A stretch of DNA of 64,000 bases from Porites lobata. Its lineage: Eukaryota; Cnidaria; Anthozoa; Scleractinia; Poritidae. The notes under the pieces are model-generated. The model was not told the origin of the DNA. It did no database searches and worked only from the letters and a program-made list of their open reading frames with translations. The translations under genes and the position numbers were made by a program. Of the stretch, positions 35,006 to 46,300 are shown one piece after another. Where the stretch lies: assembly GCA_942486035.1 (NCBI GenBank), contig CALNXK010000037.1, forward strand, positions 216,001 through 280,000. The letters are read 5' to 3'. Every line of letters starts with the position of its first letter. Position 1 is the first letter of the stretch.

Positions 35006-35116
35006 ATAGGACCCTCTCTCGATGCTCGTACACCATAATCATCTGCGCAGAAAACATCAATCCCATCATAGCATAAAGAAGACGGTTGTTGTGTTTGTGT
35101 GCAAACAAACGCCATC
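35006..35116 (-). pseudogene. Orphan exon 1 of the small membrane-protein gene
   Basis: This matches exon 1 at 28630-28774 and keeps a donor-like GTGAGT. The first residues including the start codon are replaced by unrelated sequence, and a short deletion removes part of the Tyr-Lys-His-Leu-Lys end. Exons 2 and 3 were not included in the duplication, so no full product can be made. It is a duplication by-product. Confidence 0.75.
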
Positions 35117-35339
35117 GGGGCGCAATTCACGAAAGGACGAATAGACGAATAATGCTAGAGTGCGTCCGCCATTTTTTTTTTTTTAAGAAATCGCTGACCA
35201 CAATAGGCGCAATATTGGTGCCCGGTTTTTCTCTGCCACGGTGCTCTCAGTCACGATGTATCTTACGATGTATCTGAAGTAACAAACCGTGCAACTACAA
35301 AACATATTGGTCTTTCCGGTTTTCTATGGAAGTTCAGTC

Positions 35340-38300
35340 ATGTCAGAAGTAGCGGAGCCAGACGTAAAGCGAGTAAAATTAGCAGGAGATGAAGAGGGTC
35401 AAGGTACAGCTGAAACCAGCAAAGAGGCTGAAAAGGTGGGGAGTGATCTTCAGTTTTCCTACTTGTCACTTAGTTGCAAAACCAAGAGTAAAGTCAAAAC
35501 ATGTGTGCCTCTTTCTTTACCACATGCACACAGTCACCTCATCATTATGGCCCCATGATTTGTCCTAGCAAATTGCCCATACATTTTATTTTAAGGAAAA
35601 TGTCCTCCCTCTGAAATCCAAAGGTTTATTTTGTTGTACAGCAGCCAAAGCAATAAGAACAAAACTGCTTTCAGTGCTTTCCAAAGGGCAGACAAGTAAT
35701 TAACATTTTAATGATACTAAATCTTGATAAAAAGTTACAACTTTCTTTCTAAGTTCCTCAAAGTGGTATCTTAAATAAGAAAAGAAAGTCGCCATGAAAA
35801 TAAGACCCTAGCCTTGGCTTTTCCTGATCACGTACGGCACTACATTCAGACCGAATTGTCTTTCGGAGCGATCGCCGGTCCTTTCTCGACAAACCCGCTA
35901 CGTAAGCCGCTAGTTTGTTCTCCACTTCAAACGGTTCCAAAAAGTGGTTCTTCCAAACGTCGAGTGGTCTTGGACTGGAGTTTTCCACCAACATTTTCTG
36001 TCAATAGTGGCATTCCATCGAACTCCTACCAGGATTCTCCATTCAAACTCCGACTACCGGGCATCGACCGTTTGTGCGAACTCATTTTGGCTAAAGGCCA
36101 GGGTTGTTGCGTTTACAAAATAGACCTTCAACGCGCTTATCGCCAGTTTTCGATCGACCCTAAGGACCATTATCTGTTGGGCTTCACATTTGACAATCAT
36201 ATTTATTTTATAACATAGCTAGATAATTCGCGAAATCAAAGCGTGCTTCATATTCCTATTGAGCACGCTGATGACGTTAATAAACTATTCGTAACTCCTC
36301 GAGTTGTTGTGAGCTTAGCAATCCCGAGTCTCCTGAGTGCATCCATAACTCAGCAATACACAATGAAGCGTTTACCATGTGTTTTATAAGGAAATTTAAG
36401 AGGAAACGTTTGAATTTGTTAACCGATAGTAAGGAAAACAGGTGAGTGTTGTTCAGTTGTTGTTGTCATCTCCGCGAGCTGTACGGGCTATGGCGTGAGA
36501 TCATTCAGTTTCAAAGTTGTTTTCTCTCAATAACAATTTTTCGGTAAATTAATAGTTTTCCGGCACCTAAATACGGATTTTACATTCATTTTAGAGTACA
36601 CTTTCTCTCAGTTTCAGGATAAAAACATAAGAAAATATAGGCACGTAAACATTGACGCGTACTGCTTTGAGCGCGCTCTACAATAATAAAATTTTAAGTT
36701 AACTGCTGCATTGATCGCTTTCATGTTATAAAACAATTAGTTCATGCTTCAGCAGTGCGTATGTCGAGATATTGAGCACGCGGGAAGTTTGGCGAGCACT
36801 CAAAAGGCCAGAGTTGCTCTCGGCTGCGCCTCGAGCTACTCTTACGCCTCTTTCGTGCTCTCCAAACTAACCGCGTGCTCAATATCTCGGCATACGCACG
36901 CTGACGCATGAATTGTTAATTGACTCGCGGTGTCCTTTTGGTTTACGGACCTCGGCCATGATCTGTCAAGGAACAACTAAAGCCGTCATATATATTTTCA
37001 CGCAAGCCGGCTTTTCCGCCGATGTTTACCCCCGGTGGGGGTACTCCCATACGTTACCTATACGGTATGTGCCGCCCGACGTAGCCTGTTCCAGGCGTTC
37101 AGATAGTAGAGCGCGGCAGTAACGGGGGAGCGAGTTAAGTTGTACACCGGGAAAACGGGGGGGGGGACGGGGGGGGCTAGTCTCCCTTCTTTTTTTTTTC
37201 TTCGTGAATTTTTCTCCCGCGCACTACTATCTGAACGCCTGGAACAGGCTACGCCCAACGGGGTCGTGATTTTGAAGCTCCTGATTTAGAACGGGTTATC
37301 CATTTCAGAGGCGTTTCCTAGAACGGGGTATAATATTTCGAACGCACGAAAGCTCCAGTTTTGTAAGCAGCCACTTGAAATTATTCAAGAACAGATTGCT
37401 TTTAAAAATACGGTTCAATGCGTTAACAAACAAACTGTTATACTCTTGTTGCACCCCAGAATGGAGTATAAAAAATTGGCCCATTTCTAGAACGGGGTAT
37501 CAGTTTTAGGGCGAATTCTAGAACGGGATATAAAAAATTGGTCCATTTCTAGAACGGGGTATCAATTTTAAGGGAATTTTTTTTAGAACGGGGTGTCAAT
37601 TTGGAGTCCAGGGCGGCACATACCCACCCAAAAAATACCCAAGTGCCCTCCCGGGTGTTTACCTAGACGATTTTTACGGCGCTGAATGTCCGTCGCTGGC
37701 TGACAATGCCTTTGCTACGCTGCAATTTATTTTCGATACCCTAGGCTTAGCCTCTTCGCCTGAAAAAGATTCACCGCCGGCCTTTGTGATGGTTTCCTTG
37801 GGTAACCTCGTCAATTCCAAGGATTTTACATTACGTGTTCCAGAGTCGCGGCTTCGTGAATTATCCGATGAGTTACATTTGTGGTTGTCACGCGAGCGCT
37901 TTACCGTCAAAGAACTGCAGTCTTTGCTCGGTAAACTTTCTTTCGTGTCTGCTTGCGTCCGCGCTAGTCGGATTTTTCTATCTCGCCTCTTGAACACTTT
38001 GCGTAGTTTCCCTTCCAACGCTAAATCTCATGAAATCTCAACTAGTCACGTTGGAAATGCGTCACGACTTGGCTTGGTGGCAAACTTTTCTTCGCCTTTA
38101 CAATGGTGTTTCGGTTATCAAGCTTCAAGCCAGCCGACTGGTCCTTTGCTAATTTTCGTTTCACCACGGATGCTTGTCTGACTCGCGGCGGAACCACGTG
38201 CCTCGACAAATGCCTTACATTCCCTTTCCCGGATTTTGTCCACCACGCCGCGTCTCACATCTCTGCTCTGGAACTCTTCACTGTTATTGTCTCGGTTAAG

Positions 38301-41300
38301 CTCTGGGCCACAGCATTGCGACATCAGCGATTTCTCGTCTCCTGCGACAACGAGGCGGCAGTTACTGTGATCAATTCGGGCTCCACCAAGGATCCTTTCA
38401 TGCAGCGCTGTTTGCGCCAGTTGTGGTTCACTTCAGGGCTTCATGATGTTGCCCTCCGCGTCCGGCATATTCCCGGCGAGCATAACACATTAGCCGATGC
38501 CTTGAGTCGTTGGGATGCCCATCACGTATCGCCATTTTTGCCAGTTTCTTTCGCGGGTCATTCAAGCGATCGGCTTAGTTCCGGCCCATTACTCTCCCCA
38601 TAGTTTTCGTCGTGGCGGCGCGAGTTTCGCCTTTCGGTGTAATGTTCCGGCGGAACTTATTTAGCGGCAAGGTGATTGGCAAAGTGACGCCTATCTAGTT
38701 TATCTCAGAATGTCCTCAGCTCAAAAGAGACAAGCAGTAAATTCCATGGCCGCCCAGATTTTTCTTTTATCTCGAAGTTCTCACTAGCATGTCTTTTTTC
38801 TATAGCTATATCTATATACCCAAATATATTATCTTTGTCGCTCTATAATTAATATCTCTTTTTTCTCTCATTCACGTCTCTTCGGTTTGGGCCTTTTTTT
38901 TTCGTTTGGCGAGTCTATTGATTCAGTCACGACCTTTCGCGTTAGTCAGTGTATAGCGGTCGATTCTGACTCCATGAATTGTTGGCCCAAACCTCTTCTC
39001 GTGTGGTTATTGAGAGTGCGTGATTTTTTTGCATTTTGTTTTACCAAGTTTATGTTTATGCACACTCATATCTACCAGGCACCCAAAGAAATCTTACTGC
39101 ATGAACTGGAAAGACTACAGAAAGTGTTGTCAAACAACTTGCTTGAAGCTAAAGAACACGTAAGAAACTCTGTTGAAGATTTCATGGAAGACAAAGTACG
39201 CAAATTGGGCCCAATGATAGGTCACTACTTCTCTACATTCCAATCATTGAATGTCATGACAAGAAATGATATGGACCGGGCAGTTAAAAAAATGTATTGT
39301 TTCAAAAGTGTCCGAGATGCAGAAGAGGAGCTGTTTCAAGCGGAGCAAGACTGGGACTCTTTCTTGAAAGAAGTAGAACATACGTTTGATTCTTTGTGTG
39401 GTTCAGTGAATGATAAAGAGCTTGGCTCATATGGACCGTGTGAACTTAAGTTAACTGATGTTTCTACAGAAAGGTTAGTGTAGTAGGAGATATGGTGGCA
39501 TGCATGAAGCCTGTGGGCTTTCCCTAGGGGCAGATCTAGGAGGGGTCAAACTTGTGCAAAGTGTTGAAACTGTTTTATTGCCAATCTGATTTCCACAATG
39601 TAGACCCTAAAAGTTAATCATTCATTGGTAGTAAATGTTGAAGTTCAAAGAATTTCTAAAGAGTTGTTAACGACATCTGTGGGTAGCCTTGCCCAAGCCA
39701 GCCCATCTGATAGGTTGCGATAAAAAATCAGAAATTGTGCAATAAGATAGCACTATTACGCAATAAATTATGCAGTTTTTTCAGGGCTAATTAACATTGT
39801 TTTACCAGGTTTCAAAGGAGAAAAATCACTTTAATGTTGTTTAACAGGCAATTTGAATGTTAAATAATAATAAAACATCTATTTTAAAACAAATCAGTTA
39901 AATTTGTCCAATTATCTTACCCGGAAAAGAAAACAAAATTTGTTTTTCCGGATAGAAAAAAAGAAAAAGGACACCTGTTTAACATTACATGATGCCGTTA
40001 CACTGCTGACCACACTGCATGTCTCTGAAATCAAAATGGCTGGCCAGATACTGCGATCGAAGGTTTCAGATGTCTTGCAAGGCTTTTTTTAGTGCTAAAT
40101 CGCCTTAAGTAACATAAAGATTGGAAAAATATTTGATTAAAGTTAGAATTTATTGTTGGCTTTACTTGAATTTAGCATTTTTTTTATGAATTATGAGATT
40201 TTCCTCAAATTGTACAATTAGATGCAATTTGAGGTGAATTGTGCAAAGTCGCACCATTGCGTAATATAAGATGGCCTAAAAAGCATCTTAGACCTGTTGG
40301 AAAATAGGAACTTAAAGCAAATCGCTATGGCAACCTCTACTACAGTGGCTGGAAGTAAAAGTGCCCAAAAATGACACACTGCGCCTGCTTAGAAATGACC
40401 GTTCGCCATAGCGCCAAATCCTACAACGTGAAGATCTGTCTAATTGTGGCGTACTCGCTATATAGTGCATGAGTATAAAAGGTAACTTTTCTCCTTTTTC
40501 CACAATCACCGGTTTCAAAACGTTTCATAGATTGTTTTTCACTTTATCAAGAAAGCATTTGATTCTTCTGGTTTTCCAGTAGCTATGTCTTCCCTGTGTT
40601 TTACTAACGGTGAAAGCAAATGATCGAGAAACCCCGTAGTCTCTGTTTTTGGTGCCAGTTGCTTTAAGTTGAAATTTGGCAGGCTACAGACTGATGTACC
40701 CTCCCCAGGGCTACGCATCCACGACTGCCGTAGTAGAGATCGCTGTATTGATTTACTTAAAAGTCCCTAAAATCTCTTCTCGGGGGAGCTCCAGATTCCC
40801 AGAAGCAGTTTTTTTTTTTGCAAGAATTTTGCAAGAACTTTAAGGGCAAGTGGTGTTAAAATTTAATCACTTTCAACTGAAGAACATCACTTCCAATCAG
40901 AATATATTATTTCCTAATGCTGCGTTAGACTTAATTAATCACAGTGGTTTTCAGTTTGAATTTCTCCGATAAGTGCTGCATCGAGGCTACAGTGCTTCTT
41001 AACTCTTTTGTCCCAAATGTGGCCATTATTTGAGGGCAGTGCTTAATCAGGGGCAGGCTTATTCCAGTAAATTGGGTTGTGTATTATAAAAACCTTTCAC
41101 AGTTTTCTTGAGCTCTCTGTGATGTCAATCATGCAATTTTTTCTATCATTAAGTTGATGATTGCCATCAGTCATCAACTTTATACTAATATGGAAAATCT
41201 TCGAAATGTGGTTGGTGTTAGGTGGTTATGAAAAATTAGAAATGAATAATAAGTGATTTTCTCTTCAAGGCAATTCTCCATTCAAGACTTGCTAACCTCA

Positions 41301-42681
41301 GCATCCACTGTCTTGGTACTTCTGCGTCATTTTGCATGACTGCCATGACGTGACCATGTGGCCCAAGTGGAAGCATGCAAGGCAGAATTTGAGGCCCATA
41401 ACGGACAAGTTGTTGTCGTCAGCTTTGGAAACGTGGTAAGCATCAAATTAGCCCAGGTATATTGTCCTGAGGGTGTCCATAGACAGCAGGTTGAACAGGG
41501 GCGGATCTAGGTGGAGGGTGCAGGGGGTGTCCCTCCACTCCCCCCGAGATGACCTGCGGCTTTCTAGTACAACTGGTATTCTGTACTAGAATTTGTTTAC
41601 GTCACCAGTCAGTTACGCCATTCTTTAGTGGTGTACCCCGCCTACGAAAAATCCTGGATCCGCCCCTTTTCAACATTAATATATAGATTTAGCCAGAGCT
41701 AAAAGCGAAGCTCTCGTAAATATCTTTAGTTTACTGAAACAAAATATTAAATCGTGTAATGCTAAGCGGCAACGGCAACAAAAACAGCCAAAAAAGCAGT
41801 AGGTCTAATTAGCAAAAAACATCTTTGTACGTGCAGCACACCTTTTTTGTACATTTTTGCACAGCGACAACGTTAAACTTCCAGAAACTTCCGAGTTAAC
41901 ACGTTTTGTGTAGGAAATTTTGTATGTGGTCCTGTTCACTTTTTTTTCAATGCAGCTTATTTTTACCTTTGTGGCCTCTAGCATTTCTCATTTTCTCACC
42001 CCCGGTATAAAATTTTCATGTTATTCTTCAAACGAAATTGGTTGCTCTTTCTCTATTATCCAGGCCAATGTAGACATTAAAATTAAGTCGAAAGAAAGAA
42101 TCGGCTTTGTTGTTGTTGTGTTTTATCTCTAAAAGTCCTGGTGGCTATGCGATGTACCGCTTAAACCCACTTAAATTTCACTCCGGCTTACATGAAGAGG
42201 TGGACGCACGTACGGACGTACTCCATATGGACGATTTTCTCAGAACCAAAATTTCTCGGATGCAAAGATTACCAAATTTTTCTTACCCATGGTGCTCCGC
42301 TGCGCGCGCTTGGCTCGCGAGAACTCCGCTATCATTTTATTTTATTTTCAGGCTGGAGCTAGGAGGTGGCTAAAGGACACAAACTGCAAACTGAGAATGT
42401 TTGTTGATCCAGAACGACATCTTTACAGCGCCCTTGGTCTAAGGCGATCATTGACAAATGCTTGGAGTATATCTAAACTTGTTTTCTATGCGGAGCTGAA
42501 ACGAGCTGGGAGGAGGATGTTTGAGGAGGATGATCCTAATCAGATTGGAGGAGATTTTATTTTGGATGAGCAGGGAAGATTGGCATTAATTCATCGCAGT
42601 AAAACTCCAACTGACAAACCTTCAGTTGAAGAACTCTTGAGTTGTGTCAAGGACCTAAATAGAGCAAAAGCAAACTCGTAA
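35340..42681 (+). CDS. SELENOL: Selenoprotein L-type thioredoxin-like protein, copy 2 (UxxU)
   Basis: Tandem paralogue of the gene at 29044-32513. Exons 35340-35435, 39079-39473, 41270-41435 and 42352-42681 keep identical splice phases and give 328 residues with Sec at about 187 and 190. It has in-frame losses of two residues in exon 2 (Val-Ile before Gly-Ser-Tyr) and three in exon 4 (before Met-Phe-Glu-Glu). In exon 2 about 11 of some 16 substitutions change the amino acid; in exon 4 some 19 of 110 residues differ. Yet there is no stop or frameshift, and both UGA codons and all splice sites remain. Intron 1 is swollen by a DIRS-like retroelement. Either this is a diverging active paralogue or a copy under relaxed constraint. 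No SECIS was identified by eye. Confidence 0.75.
36211..36914. mobile_element. Foldback element inserted in the reverse transcriptase
   Basis: This roughly 700-bp segment separates two RT pieces that are otherwise contiguous. Inside, GCGTATGTCGAGATATTGAG at about 36757 has an inverted match CTCAATATCTCGGCATACGC near 36880-36899, forming a long stem with GCACGCGG arms. Limits are approximate and the target duplication is unclear. Confidence 0.55.
37031..37655. mobile_element. hAT-like element with exact 8-bp duplication, inside the RT
   Basis: It starts CCCGGTGGGGGTACT and ends in the inverted-type sequence CCCTCCCGGG. It is flanked by an exact 8-bp duplication TGTTTACC (37023-37030 and 37656-37663). 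It interrupts the retroelement immediately before the catalytic Tyr-Leu-Asp-Asp codons. The interior repeats TTTCTAGAACGGGGTAT. Relatives appear at about 53797-54285 and 58244-58560. Confidence 0.85.
37079..37254. mobile_element. MITE nested within the hAT-like element
   Basis: Perfect-looking ends CGTAGCCTGTTCCAGGCGTT and the inverted AACGCCTGGAACAGGCTACG surround a G-run core. The arms continue into TCAGATAGTAG/CTACTATCTGA. This is a third level of nesting: selenoprotein intron, retroelement, hAT-like element, MITE. Confidence 0.8.
39700..40280. other. Insertion specific to duplicate copy 2
   Basis: Copy 1 reads directly across this point (near 30737), while copy 2 has about 560 extra bases. 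They contain GCAATAAGATAGCAC- and GCACCATTGCGTAATATAAG-type near-inverted ends, suggesting a non-autonomous element. It lies in intron 2 of selenoprotein copy 2 and has no coding signal. Confidence 0.5.
41337..41348 (+). other. Two selenocysteine UGA codons (U-Leu-Pro-U), copy 2
   Basis: TGA at 41337-41339 and TGA at 41346-41348 are in frame in exon 3 and flank CTG CCA exactly as in copy 1. Surrounding codons differ (Phe to Leu, Ile to Val, Asn to Asp), yet both UGA codons are retained. Confidence 0.78.
41650..42340. other. Second insertion specific to duplicate copy 2
   Basis: About 690 bp in intron 3 of selenoprotein copy 2 have no counterpart in copy 1 (which has ATTATTATTTTATT at that point). 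The block starts with an AGCCAGAGCTAAAAGCGAAG-type motif and ends in a GCTCCGCTGCGCGCGC-rich stretch, so it looks like repeat DNA. It ends 11 bp before the acceptor region, yet the TTTTCAG acceptor is intact. Confidence 0.5.
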
Positions 42682-42999
42682 TGATGTTAAGAGAAGAATT
42701 TAACGAAAGTATTGTAATTCAATTTTTTCTTAGTTAAACCCTATTTCCATTGTTTACACTAGATGCCATACATTGCCAACTGAAAAAAGCCGATGACGGC
42801 CTTGGCAAGACGGGTAATCAAAACCTCAGTTTTTCAATCTCTTTAGGGTTGTAATTTGACTTGATCAACTCAGTTGATAAAACCATTTTTTTTCTTTCAC
42901 TGCCCCATCGATACAACACCACAGTTTCTTGAGAAAGTAACTCCTGTGTACGTATGTGTAACCAGCCGATTCGTCCAATGGCGATTTGTCCGCAATAGA
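42682..42999 (+). other. 3' UTR of selenoprotein copy 2; SECIS expected, not located
   Basis: Homologous to 32514-32830. The inverted repeat TTGCCAA/TTGGCAA flanking GCCGATGACGGC is exact here, whereas copy 1 has the alternative pair ATGCCAT/ATGGCAT. I could not make a canonical SECIS core from it. Confidence 0.35.
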
Positions 43000-43226
43000 A
43001 GAGAGATTCAGAGTCACATTCATGGCAAACGGCAAACGTGAATGTGCACCACGTGACCAAGTTTCCCCTTTACTTGTGCTTTACTGTTCATTACTTCTAC
43101 CCCAAAATTAGTAGTTTCACGTTATTTTTGTCGATAACTATTGTTTGGACTATTTTTAGCTGCACGCTTTCTTTAACTTGAATCTGACATTTTCCGTTTA
43201 CCGTAAACGTCACTCTAAATCTCTCT
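43000..43226. mobile_element. MITE, copy-2 instance
   Basis: Same element as 32831-33071, with AGAGAGATTCAGAGTCACAT at the left and inverted AGAGAGATTTAGAGTGACGT at the right. It was present before the segmental duplication. Confidence 0.7.
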
Positions 43227-43399
43227 AATATCGATTCATAAGTTGGAACAGTACATATTGCAATATCCAGCAGTTTCCCAGTGTAGCATGGTAAAATGAT
43301 TGCTTTGACTAAAACATTTGTCATGAGGTCACTGCTTGAAGAATATGCCGCTGCACTTGTGGACTGCTCGAAATGTTTAATGTAATGTTGGAATGCCTG

Positions 43400-46300
43400 T
43401 TTTTGGTTTGCTACGATTTCATAAAAATATTTTTAAGTACACGACTGTTCCCGGCTATTTTTGTATCTTGTCTTCTATACTGCATTCCTGTTTGCATGAT
43501 TATTCTGGATGAAGTCTTAACGGTTTCTCGCAGTCCTTTCTATAGTTATCTTGTTTACCACTTTTGTTCAGTTTAGCTTCCTCCCATAACTTTCCCTTCA
43601 GACTCCGCCAAAAGAATCGTGGCTATCCTAAGTTTGTTAGTAACACAAGTCAATAAGATGTTCTCAGTTCGACTGTCAACGCGAGAGAATTGTGTCCTTT
43701 TTCACATCCTGTTTTCTTCATTATTACCACCACAACCCAGGCTGTAAAGAAAAGCCTTACTCAAACCTTAACTATTTAAAATTGACTCCGAAACATTCAT
43801 TCACATCCTCTTTTTATTTATTTAGAGCGGACTGGAAAAACATTATGAGCTTTCTTGTTAGAGCGCCAATTAATTAACATATGATGATCAACAATTTCAT
43901 GTCAATATCATTCGCAAGATGTGTTGTGCCTACGTGGATAAACCGAAATTGTTGGTTTTCTCCCTTGCTCTAAGAGATTTTTCTTTGGCTGCTCTGTTTT
44001 CCCTTTCCTCAACCAACATTTCCAAGTTGCATTTCACCCCGGAATTCTGACGGAGGTGGAAGAGGAAGAACCATTTTGTGGACTCGCAACCATTACACTA
44101 TTATTTATTCATTTATATCTATAGTTATATATTTATCTATTTATTTATTTATTTACCTATTTTTAGTTAATGACTAAGTTAAGAACGTATTTTGTTCTCT
44201 CGGTGGTGCAACAGTTACATGATGATCGATTCATTTCGCCGCCACATTACCAGTTCATCTTTGAGATGAGTCAAGTAATATAAATTTGAAGCGCAACCAC
44301 CCCTGACAACCTTTTTTTCCGAAACGGTGCATTTCAGTATTCAAATTTGCTCTCAAAAGTTTGAGCACAATTTTGAGCAAATAAAGTATTCACCAACGCA
44401 CCTGGTGCTAGTTAATCCAGCCAATCACGTGCCACGCTGGTAGCGCATATCAGAGGCGACCAATCAGAGGTATCCTTCCAGTTCAGGTGACTTAACGTAA
44501 TTGCATTTAAGCTGCTTTCCAGGTTTGCAAAGCCCGAACTGCAATAACCCTTTGGGATATTTCCGTAGCCAGAAGCACACCTTTACCGCGGTAGATATTG
44601 ATTTGCTGAAGGCAGATCTTTGCAAAGAGTCGACGTACATTGAAGACGAAAGGCACATACAGTTAATTTTTACACAGAAACAGTGATCATCTTTGTATTG
44701 AAGCTGTAAGTTTAATTTTCACGTACGTTTTGTGACATGCGATTTGAATACCGAAAGCCCTCCTAAATTTCTACAAAAGACTCCCCCCTCTTGTAATCTT
44801 GAGTCTTTTTCAATGACGTGGAATAAAGTTGACTTGCAACTCGAAAGTAACAAAACTCAGAGTGCACATTATAAATGTTTATCTTACGAGCGAAAACCTT
44901 AGTTCAAGATTGATTCCGGGTTAGAGCCCAATTTTTTTCTGCGTTTTCTCTGGTTCTAATTTGTCAAATTTGCCCGCTTTGGCCGCGCTCCTTTGTCAGT
45001 TGATCATCTTCGATCGAGCCGTACGAAGTCTTATCGGCAATACGGAGCGAAATAGAAAAATTGCTGACTGAAGTAATATCGTATGAACTTCGCAAGCGTC
45101 TGTTCACACGGGTTAAGATATATTCAGCCCCCTTTGACACATTTCAAAGTCCATGCACCATCCGTATGCAACTTCAAGTGACCAGCTTGCTCATAGTTTT
45201 ATGCTTTGGGCTGAAAACGCCGTGTTGATAAAGATAGAGTTATAATTGTTCTATGAACAAGCGACATAATTTATGTATGTTGGTGGTTGAACTGTATGAA
45301 AAGAGGTAAGAACGAAAAACACCTGCGGCGGAGATGTACCTTATATACTCATATTGATATTTAACTTCCCATATTAAGATTAAACATTTATAAACTGGAC
45401 GCTTTTAATGCCATGAGCTTCTTTTATTACTCTTTTTATGCAGCCCTCTAATTATTTGCTTGTGTTTGGAAAACTTTATTCATTTCAAATGTGCCGGAAG
45501 ACTAACTGACCAGATTGTACTTATAATAACGACAGATGTTTTTTGTTTTTTCATCTTCCAAAAATAATTTCCATTTCTACTCTTAGCTTGTTAGTGCATG
45601 TAAACCCACTTGGTGACACTTCTGCAACATTTATCTACATATCATTTCGCTGACTAATTATTTTTCCAACGAATACGCTTTTTTTCACCGCTAAAGCATG
45701 AATCCAATGTAAACCCGGCAATGTGGAAGCCTCTAAGACACGAAAGATCAGAGATCAAATAGCCTGAACTTCTTTGAAAGGCTGATTTTTAATAAACATA
45801 TATTCTGAACCTCTTTCCTCTTTTTATCTTAACGGCCTTCAAATACGCAGATTCCTGGGAGTCAAGCTAACGGCACTTCACAAGAACTTACTTTCAAAAA
45901 CTCTTTAATCATTCGCAATGAAAAAACAGAAGAAATTAATGTTTGATGAGTGTTTTTATATCTGATAAAGACACGGCTAAACTTTACGTCCAATTTTTTT
46001 GGACCAAACTAACCCCAAATCTAAATATTAGTGCAACTGACAATGAGTTGATCTATATCAGAGATTTTGAAGCCGTTCAAAAAACTCGCAGTCGTGTATT
46101 CAGCTGCATGTGTATCGTCAGGTTTAAAAACCCGAGGCGAAGGCGAGATTTTTTAAACCTGATAATACACCTCTACTCGTTTTTTAAACAGTACTTTAAT
46201 ATCGTCGATGGCTGACCATGCACAACCTGACTTCCTGACCCTGATGATGAGTTTAGGTTGTCGAAATGTCAGTCCTTGTCACCGATACCCCTACTCAGGA

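Larger units (their letters stand above)
35760..38990 (+). mobile_element. DIRS-like retroelement remnant, broken by nested insertions
   Basis: A reverse transcriptase/RNase H frame of the tyrosine-recombinase (DIRS/Ngaro-like) type, judged from the sequence style; no integrase or recombinase is visible. RT pieces are at about 35805-36210, 36915-37030 and 37664-38100. Marks are Tyr-Lys-Ile-Asp-Leu-Gln-Arg-Ala-Tyr-Arg-Gln, Phe-Gly-Leu-Arg-Thr-Ser-Ala-Met-Ile-Cys-Gln, and the catalytic Tyr-Leu-Asp-Asp just after the second insertion. RNase H at 38103-38603 has Asp in Thr-Thr-Asp-Ala, Glu in Ala-Leu-Glu-Leu, Asp in Ser-Cys-Asp-Asn and Ala-Asp-Ala-Leu-Ser-Arg-Trp. It is frameshifted from the RT near 38100. 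It lies between exons 1 and 2 of selenoprotein copy 2. It cannot be active. Confidence 0.75.
34102..43399 (+). repeat. Segmental duplication, copy 2 (expanded by insertions)
   Basis: Homologous to 27306-33243 in direct orientation but 9.3 kb long. Extra material includes the retroelement block (about 35540-39010), a block near 39700-40280 and one near 41650-42340. It lacks the hAT-like element and the 29222-29910 block found in copy 1. All four selenoprotein exons are retained. Confidence 0.88.
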
